Origin: JAJEFO01 sp965208685
GTDB taxonomy: Bacteria; Pseudomonadota; Alphaproteobacteria; Rhodobacterales; Rhodobacteraceae
Assembly (NCBI GenBank): GCA_965208685.1
Contig: CBDBPL010000007.1
Coordinates: forward strand, 2,976,001 to 3,040,000
Length of the DNA: 64,000 bases
Direction of reading: 5' to 3'
Of this stretch, positions 17,836 to 26,504 are shown one piece after another. A program made the position numbers and the translations under genes. The notes under the pieces were generated by a model, which searched no databases, had not been told where the DNA came from, and saw only the letters and a list, made by a program, of their open reading frames with translations. The number at the start of each line of letters is the position of its first letter. Position 1 is the stretch's first letter.

Positions 17836-18075
17836 TACCTGGTTGAAGAAGAGCACGGTCAGTGGGTCCTGCACTTTGCCAACGGTGATGTAGAGGAATG
17901 CCTGTTCGTGGATGGAAGGAAGCAGGGCCATTGGATCGAGCACCATGCCGACGGCGATGTGCACGAAGGCCATTGCGAGCATGGGAAGAGGTACGGTCAT
18001 TGGGTCATGCGACTTGCCGACGGCAACTTGGAGACAGCTGCATTCGTGGATCGCGAGAAACGGGCCGCCGGGTCG
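17836..18075 (+). pseudogene. MORN-like repeat protein fragment
   Basis: An open frame here carries about three and a half tandem units of roughly 23 residues: HGQWVLHFANGDVEECLFVDG, QGHWIEHHADGDVHEGHCEHG, YGHWVMRLADGNLETAAFVD, then AGSW. The spacing of Gly, Trp, Asp-Gly and Gly resembles MORN/YwqK-type repeats. The frame has no convincing start or ribosome binding site and the sequence after residue 137 of the frame is unlike protein, so I treat it as a relic. 18076-18462 contains nothing further I recognise. Confidence 0.45.
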
Positions 18076-18462
18076 TGGCCTTGCCATCGGCACCGCGGCC
18101 AAAGTCTTGGCGGGCGGAGGGCAACAAAGCGCAGAGGCCGATCACGTTGCCCCGGGCGGAGCGGCAAATGTGAACACGAGCGGGGATCGCCGACAGACTC
18201 TCTCCCCGGAGCGGTCATGCCTTTGGACCCGGCGGAAATTGCTGCCCGGATGGAGGCCTTTCCCAGGGGGAATCACTCGGAAGTCGAAATGGGTGTCGAT
18301 CGGTTCGGCGGACGATTCGACGTCTCCCAGATGTTTCCTGCACGAAAGTGACCATTTCGGCGGCATTTGCGGCGAAGCCCGGGGGTTCAGTGTCGATGGT
18401 TGTGAGAGAGCACGGGGATCCGGCGAATCGCCGCGCTTTTGCCTGGATCGTTCTCTTTCCCC

Positions 18463-18786
18463 ATCGAACACCGGCGGCCTTTGCCCGGTTGCGTCAGCCA
18501 CACCGATCGTGGCGTCCGGTACGCGGCGCTCCGGCACAGGCGCATCCTGAAGGAACGGGGCCTCGTCGGCTCCATGAGCCGGCGCGGCAACCCCTGAGAC
18601 AATGCCCAGGCCGAAAGCTTCCTGAAGACCCTGAAAGTCGAGAGCGTCTGCGTCGGCGACTGCGAAACCTTCGAGGACGTCGCAGCCGACTTGCCACACT
18701 TCATTGAAGGCACCTGCAACGCCAACCGCCTGCATTCGGCGCTCGGACATCTGAGCCCGAACAGCCGTTTGTTCGCAAGAGCCTGA
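18463..18786 (+). pseudogene. IS3-family transposase (orfB) C-terminal remnant
   Basis: The frame reads SHTDRGVRYAALRHRRILKER, then GSMSRRGNP, an in-frame TGA at 18595-18597, then DNAQAESFLKTLKVE and FIEGTCNANRLHSALGHLSP before the stop at 18784. These are the last two acidic motifs of the IS3 DDE integrase core (the Asp in HTDRG and the Glu in QAESF). The first Asp region, orfA and the terminal repeats are missing, so this is an old fragment. Confidence 0.8.
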
Positions 18787-18831
18787 CCGACGCGACCTGT
18801 TGAATTGCCAGGCGGCAGTGGACGGCACGTC

Positions 18832-19548
18832 TCAGGGTGGATCATCGCTCATGGACCTTTCGGAACCGTCGCCACCGGCCTTTTCCGGCCTCGTGGCGTA
18901 ACGTGACATGACCAGCCTCCCCGTCCGGTCGGCAAGACCGTCCAGCCATTCGGGACGAAGGACGCCGGTCAGCGGCCGGCCCATGCGGGACGCGTGCTGT
19001 CCCAGGGAGGCGATTTCACGTGCGATTTCGTGGCCCATGTCTTCGGTCAGGCTCGAAAGGGCTTGGTCGAGCGCAGACGGATCCCGTTCGTGCGCCGTGC
19101 AGATGTCGTAGAAATCCCGGGAGACGAATTCGCCATTGTTGTACATCCGGAGTCTCAGTTTCCGCCCAAGGATTTCAGCTGTCGGTTCGAGAAGGATTCC
19201 GAACCGGCCCTCGTGGTCTGCCGGCTTCGCCGGAGACCGCAGAAGCGGCGGAGTGGTGGAGATGCTGAATTCTCCGTTGGCGCATATGCCGGTCAGCCAG
19301 CCACGGCCATGCAGGACATCCGTGACAGCCGCTGCCTTCAACAGTTCGGCCATCCGTCCGGATTCCCGTTCGAAGGCGGGTGGCGGAACCGTCAGGCAGA
19401 TGTCCGTGCTCTGGCGGTGCTGCCATCGCGCGGCCAGCACGGTTCCGCCGCCAATGGCAATGTCCTCGTGATTCAGCACTTGCAGCAGCGCCGGCGCGAC
19501 CTGCACGAGAATCGCGTCAGCCGGAGGGAGGATCTCGAATTCGCTCAC
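18832..19548 (-). CDS. Nucleotidyltransferase AbiEii/AbiGii-like protein
   Basis: 238 residues from a GTG at 19548 that overlaps the stop of the preceding gene as GTGA. The N-terminal nucleotidyltransferase motif is visible as IAIGGGTVLAARWQHRQSTDICL, close to the AbiEii pattern GGTxL..R..HR.S.D.D, but the second Asp of the D-x-D pair appears as Cys (DIC). A later segment GRKLRLRMYNNGEFVSRDFYDIC resembles the family's 'RDxxDI' region. AbiEii proteins are toxins of type IV systems paired with a wHTH antitoxin. Here the coupled partner is not an evident AbiEi. It could be a variant module or a catalytically weakened copy. Confidence 0.68.
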   Translation of the reverse strand: MSEFEILPPADAILVQVAPALLQVLNHEDIAIGGGTVLAARWQHRQSTDICLTVPPPAFERESGRMAELLKAAAVTDVLHGRGWLTGICANGEFSISTTPPLLRSPAKPADHEGRFGILLEPTAEILGRKLRLRMYNNGEFVSRDFYDICTAHERDPSALDQALSSLTEDMGHEIAREIASLGQHASRMGRPLTGVLRPEWLDGLADRTGRLVMSRYATRPEKAGGDGSERSMSDDPP

Positions 19549-20192
19549 GCCTTGCTTCGCACCGGCGGCTGTTCGCCCGGGACTTCGTCCTTCCATCCCT
19601 CCGGCCTTTGCGCGAACTGGTTCAGCCACCTGGACAGGGCGCCGCGCCTCGTGCCGGACTCCAAGGTCGCGCGGGCAATGTGCCGAATGCTGAGAGCGTC
19701 CTTGCGGCGCAGCTGCGGATAGGCCTCCTCGCGGATGTCGCAGAGCAGCTCCGCCATCCAGGCGCGATCGGCGTCGTTCTTCATGCCGTCCCTGAACCAG
19801 GCGAACAGTTCCGCCCCGGAGGGGCGCCCCGTGTAGCCGGCCAGGTGCTTGCCGGAAAGGTGCGACAGCAGTCGGTGCTCAGGATCCGGTTCCCGGAGGA
19901 CCCGCCTGGCCGGAACGTTGTCGAACCATTCCAGCGGCATCGGCGGGTAGCGGAAGCGTTTCTCGACCGGGTTGCCCTCGTCCCTGGGCACGGCAAGGCC
20001 CTTGCCGCTTATCAGGGCGGAGGTGCGCCCGATGCCGGACGCCACGGGGTCACGGACGACCCTTTCCGTCTGCCAGTGCCAGCGCGCATGGATGTCCTCG
20101 CGCGTCGGCGCTCGGTCGGTCCGCCATGCTCCTTCGCAGCGGTCAAGGCGCCGGAACTCGTCGCGCACAGCCTCGATGTCAAGCGGCGGCAT
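19545..20192 (-). CDS. Hypothetical protein coupled to the AbiEii-like gene
   Basis: 215 residues, ATG start, not recognised. Charged, no signal peptide or membrane segment, rich in Arg and Trp; the middle has GYTGRPSGAELFAWFRDGMKNDADRAWMAELL, probably helical. The last four nt overlap the GTG of the nucleotidyltransferase, so the two are expressed together with this protein first, the usual place of an antitoxin. I see no winged-helix motif like that of AbiEi. Flanked upstream by an IS relic (20265-20888). Confidence 0.6.
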   Translation of the reverse strand: MPPLDIEAVRDEFRRLDRCEGAWRTDRAPTREDIHARWHWQTERVVRDPVASGIGRTSALISGKGLAVPRDEGNPVEKRFRYPPMPLEWFDNVPARRVLREPDPEHRLLSHLSGKHLAGYTGRPSGAELFAWFRDGMKNDADRAWMAELLCDIREEAYPQLRRKDALSIRHIARATLESGTRRGALSRWLNQFAQRPEGWKDEVPGEQPPVRSKA

Positions 20193-20264
20193 GGCCTTTC
20201 CCCGTTTTTCGGACGGACAAGATCACCGGGCTTCCGTCAGGCGTCAAGGCCCGCGACGCCAGGA

Positions 20265-20300
20265 TGTCAATGACATTTGGAAGTGTCCGGTATAGGCAAC
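20265..20300 (+). repeat. Left terminal inverted repeat of the deleted IS
   Basis: 36 nt starting TGTCAATGACATTTGG; pairs with 20853-20888 with three mismatches. Confidence 0.85.
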
Positions 20301-20399
20301 AAGCGAACTGTCCGGTGCGACGCTGGCGCGTGACTTGCCACCAAAGCTGAAGACCGGGTCCAGCGCATGGACCGGCGCGGAAACGGAGGTTCGGCCTTG

Positions 20400-20801
20400 T
20401 CACGATCGCGGAGAGCCGGGAAACGAGTGGAAGGGGCGAGTCAACCCCACGAACGGAGCCACGCGGAGCCAGTTGTAGCTGAATCCGTAGCCGAACTCGG
20501 CCACGAGCTTGTCGTGGAAGTGCTTCGCCGTGTAGTCGTGGTACATGGTGTCGTACAGCTCCAGCACCTCCGCCAAGGTGTCCGCCGGGATCCGGTTGCC
20601 CGCAACGCGGTCGAGCCGGCGGTCCAGAAGGCCGTCGTCGCCCTCGGCCCCGTAGCGGCCCTCCCAGCGCCGGAAGGTCCGCACCGAAACGTCCAGCACC
20701 CTTGCCGCGTCCTCACGGCTCAGTTGCCTGGCCTGCCTCCTTTCGAAGAGCTCCTCGAACTTCATCAGCCTTCTCCGTGGCAGCGCCCTCGCCAGTCCCA
20801 T
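20400..20801 (-). pseudogene. ISNCY/IS1202-like transposase, N-terminal fragment
   Basis: The frame from the ATG at 20801 (or 20765) reads MKFEELFERRQARQLSRED, then AARVLDVSVRTFRRWEGRYG, LLDRRLDRV and YDTMYHDYTAKHFHDKLVAEF. This is the HTH region of ISNCY/IS1202-type transposases, with the typical 'RTFRRW' recognition helix. The likeness stops near 20460 (YNWLR); the DDE catalytic part is gone, and the remaining residues to 20400 are unrelated. Confidence 0.75.
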
Positions 20802-20852
20802 GATCTCTGCTCCCAGGTTTTGGGAGCCATCCTTGGACCGGACAGATGGCGT

Positions 20853-20888
20853 GTTACCTATACCGGGCACTTCCAAATGCCATTGACA
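20853..20888 (-). repeat. Right terminal inverted repeat of the deleted IS
   Basis: Reverse complement starts TGTCAATGGCATTTGG; partner of 20265-20300. Confidence 0.85.
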
Positions 20889-21252
20889 GGAGCTGGAGAT
20901 GCCCGTGATCGCGCTCAGCCAGCTGAGCCGCCAGGTCGAATCCCGCGAGGACAAGCGCCCGCTGCTCAGCGACTTGCGGGAATCGGGCTCGATCGAGCAG
21001 GACGCCGATGTCGTGATGTTCGTGTTTCGGGAGGAGTACTACAAGGAACGCGAGAAGCCCGGAGACCACGACGGCGAAGCCATGGCGAAGTGGCAGGAGG
21101 AAATGGAAAGGGTCCACAACCGCGCCGAAGTGATCATCGGCAAGCAGCGCCACGGCCCCGTCGGAACGGTGGAGCTGGCGTTCGACGGTCGTTTCACGCG
21201 GCTCTCGAACCTTGCCAGGCCCTGGCAGGGCGAGGCCCTGGATCCCGCGTAG
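20889..21252 (+). pseudogene. Replicative DNA helicase DnaB, C-terminal fragment
   Basis: Reads directly out of the IS end as QELEMPVIALSQLSRQVE, then RPLLSDLRESGSIEQDADVVMF, REEYY and AEVIIGKQRHGPVGTVELAF to the stop at 21252. This is the final part of the RecA-like domain of DnaB (motifs H4 and the arginine-finger region). The N-terminal domain and Walker A are missing. The IS sits exactly at the break, so this copy was probably split by the insertion and then deleted. It is likely a second or phage/plasmid-derived copy. Confidence 0.85.
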
Positions 21253-21397
21253 GGGCACGGGCCCTTCGCGCGACCGCGTGACGACATACGGCCGCTCACG
21301 GATCCGGGGCAGGTCAGCGTCAGCGGGAGACTCAGGTTCCGGGGCGGACAACGCCGTAAGGCGACAGCAGGCGCCCGCTTTCGCGGTGAGGCATCGT

Positions 21398-23062
21398 TCA
21401 CGCGGAGCTGCGGCAGAAGCATGACGCCGTGACGGGCACGTCCGCCCGGGCCATGGCGATGGCGAGCTTTGGCCGTACAATCGCCGCCTCGTCCGTGCGC
21501 CCGAGACGTTCCAGGCATTCGAGATAGCCGTGCAGGCTCCAGACATTGTCCGGGTGCTGGCATGCCCGGCTCAGCGTGGCGTCGTAGCCGAGATCCGCGC
21601 GATAGACCGCGGCCGCCTCTTCTACGCGGCCTTGCTCGAGCAGCAGCGCGCCGAGCGCATGTCGGGTCGGCTGCATCCAGCCCCACGGTTCGTCGTAGGC
21701 CAGGTTGTCGTCGAGGTCCACCGAACGGCGAAGCCGCTTGAAAGCCGTTTCAAGGTCGCCGCGCCGGTAGGCGATTTCCCCGTGCATCATCTCCCGCGCC
21801 ACGGCAAGAATGTCGAGACAGGAGTTGTTGAAGACGTACCGGCTGTCAGGGACAAGACCGAGCGCACTTTCGAACGCCGCCGCCTCGTGTTCTGCCGCTC
21901 CGACGTCGCCGATCACGGCGTTCGCGACGGCCTTCGCGTAACGTGTCATCGCGGTCGTGACGCAGAAAAGTTCCGGATCCCCGGGCAGTTCGAGCGCGAG
22001 GATGTCGTTCCAGCGCCCGAAGCGGATTAGCACATGCAGCTTCATCGGCACGAACCCTTCCAGCCAGTCGGCCATGGGCGGCGATGTCATGGCAAGGAGT
22101 TCGGCCGGAAGACCGGAGGCCATCTCCTTGGCGGCGGCCAAGGCCGGCTCGAACTGGCCGAGAAACATCGCGCCGTAGATCTTGAAGTGAAGGTTGTGGC
22201 AACGATAGAGCGAATAGAAGTTCGCCGCGCCTTCGCGTGCGAGGTACTTCCTGTCGGCGGCGATCGCCGCCTCGTTCGTGCGCACCACACTCGCGTAGTC
22301 GCCGCAGAGCACGTCTATGTGGGTCGGCATGTGGCGGAGGTGTCCGGCGTCCGGCACTGCATCGCGCAACCGTTCGCAGGCACCGAGTGCGCGCTCGGGA
22401 TGCGGGGACATTTCCATGAGATGGATGTACATGTGCAGGAGGCCGGCATGAGGTTCCCCTCCTTCTGTCTCCCGCGCGCGCAAGCCTGTCTCCAGCACCT
22501 CGGCGGCCTCGGCGGTATTCGCGCCGTCGGCGATGCGCCCTGTCCTCAGGTCCCACAGCGCCCACGGCGTGAGGTTCATCAGCGCTTCGGCAAAGAGCGC
22601 CTGGACATCGGGGTCGTCTGGATGGGCCCTGTACACCTGCCGCATGGCCGCAGCCCAGTCATGGTCCCACGCGCTCATTTCGTCGTTGGGCACAGGAGAC
22701 GGGCAACGTCTGCCGAGGGCATCGATGAGCGCTTGCTCAACGGCGGTTGCGCCGGCCGACAAACGAATCGCACACTCCGCTGCCTCGTACGCGACCCTCA
22801 CGGACCGGGCAAGGTCTTCGCTGTCGAAGTCGTCCCAAGGCTTGTTGTAGTTCGGCCCCGACGCATAAGCGATGCCCCACCAGGCCATGGCGCATTCTGC
22901 ATCCGCATCGAGAGCCCTGCGGAAACAGGCCACGGCTTCGGCATGGTTGAAGCCGTAGGCCCAGACCAGGCCGCGGTCGAACCAGACCTGTGCCTCGGGT
23001 GCCTGCGTCGTCACCGGCCGGCTGTATCCTCCGAGATCGAAATACCCGCTCAAGTCCGCCAT
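21398..23062 (-). CDS. TPR repeat-containing protein
   Basis: 554 residues, ATG at 23062. No signal peptide. Helical pairs with TPR spacing are seen at the N-terminus (WFDRGLVWAYGFNHAEAVACFRRALDADAECAMAWWGIAYASG) and again near the C-terminus (HALGALLLEQGRVEEAAAVYRADL; SLHGYLECLERLGRTDEA). A conserved central block has HMYIHLMEMSPHPERAL and HLRHMPTHIDVLCGDY. It resembles large uncharacterised TPR proteins of proteobacteria; function unknown. It stands alone among relics and seems intact. Confidence 0.85.
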   Translation of the reverse strand: MADLSGYFDLGGYSRPVTTQAPEAQVWFDRGLVWAYGFNHAEAVACFRRALDADAECAMAWWGIAYASGPNYNKPWDDFDSEDLARSVRVAYEAAECAIRLSAGATAVEQALIDALGRRCPSPVPNDEMSAWDHDWAAAMRQVYRAHPDDPDVQALFAEALMNLTPWALWDLRTGRIADGANTAEAAEVLETGLRARETEGGEPHAGLLHMYIHLMEMSPHPERALGACERLRDAVPDAGHLRHMPTHIDVLCGDYASVVRTNEAAIAADRKYLAREGAANFYSLYRCHNLHFKIYGAMFLGQFEPALAAAKEMASGLPAELLAMTSPPMADWLEGFVPMKLHVLIRFGRWNDILALELPGDPELFCVTTAMTRYAKAVANAVIGDVGAAEHEAAAFESALGLVPDSRYVFNNSCLDILAVAREMMHGEIAYRRGDLETAFKRLRRSVDLDDNLAYDEPWGWMQPTRHALGALLLEQGRVEEAAAVYRADLGYDATLSRACQHPDNVWSLHGYLECLERLGRTDEAAIVRPKLAIAMARADVPVTASCFCRSSA

Positions 23063-23366
23063 GATGATGCTCCCTTTCGTTCGATCCGAAGCAGCAAGGG
23101 CTCACACTCGCACTGGACCTGCTCCCGATGTCGGATCACCGGAACCGAGACAATGCCGGTCCTGATGCCCGTCGCGGCCGTTCGAACGAAGGTGCGGGCT
23201 CGCACGGCGACACATGGGCGTTGTCGTATGGCACAGGTGCCATAGTCAACTGCGGCAAATTTGTTGCGCCTGAAACGCCGCACACTTGCTGCAGGTTTCA
23301 CGCCATCTGTCCTGTCCTGCCATGGCTCCAAAGCAGGGGAGCGTGAATCATGGGACGGCTCGGACC

Positions 23367-23849
23367 ATGCAAAGGAGGACGTATGAACTTGTTGCTCGGG
23401 GAAAGTTCGGGAAACGTGCAAGACGCCGCGGCAACGGCCACTGGGATTACTTCGACGCCCGCGACGCCGACAACAACGGGATCGCGATCGACTTCATGCT
23501 CAACCGCGGCCCCTCCTTCGCCGACATCCGCGCACGGATCGGGGCGCCCGCCGCCTCGTCACGCAACTTCCGCAGCCTCTGGAACGAGGCCGTGCCGGAT
23601 CCGGCGCCGGACTGGCTCGCCGGACGCGGCATCCGGCGAGAGACGCTCGACGCCTGCCGCCTGCTGATCCGCCGCGACAGCGGCGGCCGCGTCCTCTGCG
23701 CCCACAACGACGGGAACCGAAGGCTCACCGGCTTCGAGATCGGACCTCCCGACGGCCAGAGACGCTGCGCGACCGGCGGAACCCGCAGCCTGGCGGAAAC
23801 CCTGCGCGAAAGACTGAAGGTCCCGCCACTCGTCACGTTTTCGGCATAG
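23367..23849 (+). pseudogene. DUF3991/toprim-type protein fragment (plasmid or mobilisation origin)
   Basis: The frame from the ATG at 23367 contains GHWDYFDARDADNNGIAIDFM, then SFADIRARIG, PDWLAGRGIRRETLDACRL, RVLCAHND and GGTRSLAE, matching in order the DUF3991 region found in plasmid relaxase-linked primase-like proteins. The toprim domain that should follow is lost at the stop at 23849 and the start of the protein is not convincing. Likely a relic of a conjugative or mobilisable element. Confidence 0.6.
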
Positions 23850-24410
23850 TCCGGACAGCGGCAGCACGACTGGTGTCGGCGGGGGTTCCGCCCGCCAGGA
23901 ATGCGCGCCTTTCCACGACGCTCTGAAGACTCGGCTGAGCCGCCGGAGTCTGGTTGGATCTTCATCTTGGGGTCAGACAGGAATCCTTCGCAAATCAAGG
24001 GGCCAACGGCGGCATCAGGCAGGTTCAGCCTGTCGCTTACATGGCAACATCCTTGGCACGGACGATGTACAGCAATTCGAACGCGCGGCCCTGCAGCTCG
24101 GTCGGCTTCGCCTTCAGCGGGAAGGCATGGTCCGGCCTGCACGGCAACATCACCTCGATCAGCGTCAACGCGGCCAGGTGGGCGAGCGGCATCGTGAAGC
24201 TATGGGCCGGCAGCCCGTCAGCGGTTGGCTGGGCATTGCGGCGGCACCATCGGGCCTGTGGGCCTCAACCCTTGCCAAGGTCCGAACCGACGACGAAGGC
24301 GAGACCCGCACTCAGCCAAGCGAGCAGTCCGACCACGATCCGGACCGAGGCCAATTCAAGACTGGAGACGATCACGATGACTGACGTGCGGTTGCGATCA
24401 AGATCTCTGG
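23850..24410. other. Interval without a recognised gene
   Basis: 561 nt after the DUF3991-like fragment and beyond the end of rnc, where many relatives carry era. A 36-codon minus-strand frame (GTG 24375 to TGA 24265) encodes one hydrophobic stretch (VVGLLAWLSAGLAFVVG) and could be a tiny membrane peptide, but it has no clear ribosome binding site. Nothing else is supported. Confidence 0.3.
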
Positions 24411-25088
24411 CTAATGCAGCTGCTCAAGGAGAATCCGCGCAGCCCCCTGCTCGGCAGTGCGTTTCAGCGGAGCGCTTGCGGTGGCTGACTCTCCGGTTGT
24501 CAAAAGCACTTCCACCGTGAATACCGGCGCGTGGGCGGGGCCTTCCTGCTTGACCACAGAGTAGGCCGGCGGCGGCTGACCGCGTGCCTGCGCCCATTCC
24601 TGAAGGCTTGTCTTTGCATCCTTCGCGTCCTTCTCGACATTCTGAATGTGATCGTTCCAAAGCCTGAGCACCACGCCCTGCGCGGTCTCGAATCCCGCAT
24701 CGAGATGGACCGCAGCAATCACCGCTTCCATCGCGTCGCCAAGAAGGGTCTCCTTCTCGCGCCCGCCAGATCTCATCTCTGATCTTCCGAGCTTCAGAAC
24801 GGCACCCAAATCGATCGCACGGGCCACTTCGGCACAGGTCTCATGACGGACCAGAGCATTCAGCCTCGGCGCAAGCTGGCCCTCGTTCGCTGCTTCGTCG
24901 GCGGTCATGAGCGCTTCCGCGACGACCAATCCCAGGATCCTGTCCCCGAGAAACTCCAACCGCTGGTTGTCCGGTCGCGTCGGTGACGATGTCGAAGCGT
25001 GCGTCAAGGCGCACACTAGCAGTTCAGGGTCGTTGAACTCGTGGCCCAGCCGCTTGGAGAATCTGGCAAGCTCGGGACTGAGGGCCAT
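24411..25088 (-). CDS. rnc: Ribonuclease III
   Basis: 225 residues. N-terminal endonuclease domain with the signature NQRLEFLGDRILGLVVAEAL and the second acidic cluster LLGDAMEAVIAAV, followed by a C-terminal dsRNA-binding domain from about residue 150 (KTSLQEWAQARGQPPPAY ... AARILLEQL). Cuts double-stranded RNA in rRNA maturation and mRNA control. Its ATG overlaps the lepB stop (ATGA), the conserved lepB-rnc order. Confidence 0.97.
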   Translation of the reverse strand: MALSPELARFSKRLGHEFNDPELLVCALTHASTSSPTRPDNQRLEFLGDRILGLVVAEALMTADEAANEGQLAPRLNALVRHETCAEVARAIDLGAVLKLGRSEMRSGGREKETLLGDAMEAVIAAVHLDAGFETAQGVVLRLWNDHIQNVEKDAKDAKTSLQEWAQARGQPPPAYSVVKQEGPAHAPVFTVEVLLTTGESATASAPLKRTAEQGAARILLEQLH

Positions 25089-25876
25089 CAGTCAATCCGC
25101 TTGAAGAACCGATCTGGACGCCACGTCCAGACAAAGAACAGGGATCGACCCGCCGAAGAGAACATCACTCGGTCTGCGCGGCCGATCAAGTGATCGAATG
25201 GAACGAAACCGACACCGCCGAATTCATGCCTGACCCGGCTATCGGTCGAGTTGTCCCGGTTGTCGCCGACAAAGAAGTAGTGCCCATCGGGCACGGTAAA
25301 GACGCCAGTATCGTCGAGCCGTCCGTCAAAGGCATTCAGGACCGAGTGCTGCACTCCGTTGGGCAGCATCTCGATCGCCTTCTCCTTGGTGCAGGTTCCG
25401 CCCAAGCCCACGGCACCCTCCTGGCACAATGGGAACGAACCGATTGGACCCTGCCGTTCGTAGGTTTCGGCGAAGGAGCCGTCTTCCTCCTGCGGCACTC
25501 GGGTTCCGTTCAGGAAAAGGTGGCCATCCCGCATATGGACCGTGTCGCCGGGCAACCCGACAACCCGCTTGATGAAGTCCTGCCCGTTCACTGGATGCCG
25601 AAAGACCGCCACGTCTCCGCGCTCCGGTTCGCTGCCCAGGATCCTCCCGTCGAACGGGCACATGGAAAAGGGACAGGAGTATTGCGAGTACCCGTAAGCC
25701 ATCTTGTTGACGAACAGGAAATCGCCGATGAGCAGCGTGTCCTTCATGGAACCGGACGGAATCCAGAAGGGCTGGAAGAAAACCGTGCGAAACACTCCGG
25801 CAATGAGGAGCGCGTAGACGACCGTCTTGACCGTCTCGACTATGCCTTCCTTCAAGCCGCCCTTGCCTTTGCTCAT
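25088..25876 (-). CDS. lepB: Signal peptidase I
   Basis: 262 residues from the ATG at 25876 (MSKGKGG...). One N-terminal membrane segment (VVYALLIAGVFRTVFFQPFWIP) leads to the catalytic Ser in PSGSMKDTLLIGD; the catalytic Lys region is FIKRVVGLPGDTV; the C-terminal box is VGDNRDNSTDSR. Four cysteines lie in two pairs (YSCPFSMC; LC...TC), which may form disulfides in the periplasmic domain. Removes signal peptides at the outer face of the inner membrane. Confidence 0.96.
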   Translation of the reverse strand: MSKGKGGLKEGIVETVKTVVYALLIAGVFRTVFFQPFWIPSGSMKDTLLIGDFLFVNKMAYGYSQYSCPFSMCPFDGRILGSEPERGDVAVFRHPVNGQDFIKRVVGLPGDTVHMRDGHLFLNGTRVPQEEDGSFAETYERQGPIGSFPLCQEGAVGLGGTCTKEKAIEMLPNGVQHSVLNAFDGRLDDTGVFTVPDGHYFFVGDNRDNSTDSRVRHEFGGVGFVPFDHLIGRADRVMFSSAGRSLFFVWTWRPDRFFKRID

Positions 25877-25979
25877 TTGTCCTGTTGTGTCGCCTCTGTT
25901 GTGTCGGCGCTTTCTGGTAGTCTGGCAATGGCGAGTCAAGGCGAGAGCATCGGCATCAGTTGACTGTCCGGCAAGGCGG

Positions 25980-26504
25980 TCACGAGGGATCGTCCGAGCC
26001 GCCGGCAACGCCTCGATCACAACCACGGCCTGTGCCCATGGATGATGCGGGCTCCCGTGTTCCGAGCCGGCATCGGTGAGCGTTAGCCGTGGATGCGGAG
26101 TGCCGGCCTGGACGTTGAAGGAGCCGTGGACACCCCTCCGTCTTGCGCGCACGATGTCGCCCGTGCGGAAGCCGCGCACGGACTTCTCCTTCGGGCGTCA
26201 GTTCGGCAAGCCGGTCGGCCGCCCATCCGGAGACATGCATGACTGGCTGCCCGGACCTGCGGTTCGTCACTGCCATGTCCTTCCAGGCAATGCCCATCCT
26301 GAGCCCGGTTCCGAGCGCCTTGGAGCAGGCCTCCTTCGCGGCCCAGCGCTTTGCATAGGTGCCTGCCGTGTCCTTTCGCCGCTCAGCCTTGGCCTGTTCG
26401 ATTTCGGTGAATACGCGGTTGCGAAACCTGTCGCCGAACCGTTCCAGCGTACGTTCGATCCGTTCGATGTTGCAGATGTCGGTGCCAATGCCAATGTTCC
26501 TCAA
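25980..26504 (-). pseudogene. acpS: Holo-ACP synthase, frameshifted with an insertion
   Basis: The first 105 or so residues are normal AcpS: GIGTDICNIERIERTLERFG with the catalytic Asp, TYAKRWAAKEACSKALGTG with the metal-binding Glu, and SGWAADRLAELTPEGE. The C-terminal strand expected next (LTLTDxHPWAQAxVVIEAL) is present, but in another frame, after about 85 nt of foreign sequence and split by a further short insert (RLTLTDAGSEHGSPH, then HPWAQAVVVIEALP). The open frame itself ends in an unrelated tail. Position upstream of lepB is conserved in relatives. Since AcpS is essential, either another copy exists, the truncated frame still works, or the sequence has an error. Confidence 0.75.

Larger units (their letters stand above)
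20265..20888 (-). mobile_element. Internally deleted insertion sequence with both terminal inverted repeats
   Basis: A 624-bp unit bounded by 36-bp inverted repeats matching at 33 positions (20265-20300 and 20853-20888, both reading TGTCAATG.CATTTGGAAG inwards). The likeness continues inwards with lower identity to a shared CTGTCCGGT about 15 nt further on, as expected of transposase-binding ends. Between them is only the N-terminal third of a transposase, so the element is a deletion derivative that could move only with a transposase supplied in trans. DnaB-like coding sequence begins right at the right end, showing an insertion into a dnaB copy. No clear target duplication was found. Confidence 0.8.

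Noticed and set aside
24265..24375. 36-codon hydrophobic minus-strand frame after rnc
   Set aside because: One hydrophobic stretch alone, GTG start, no ribosome binding site; kept only as a remark.
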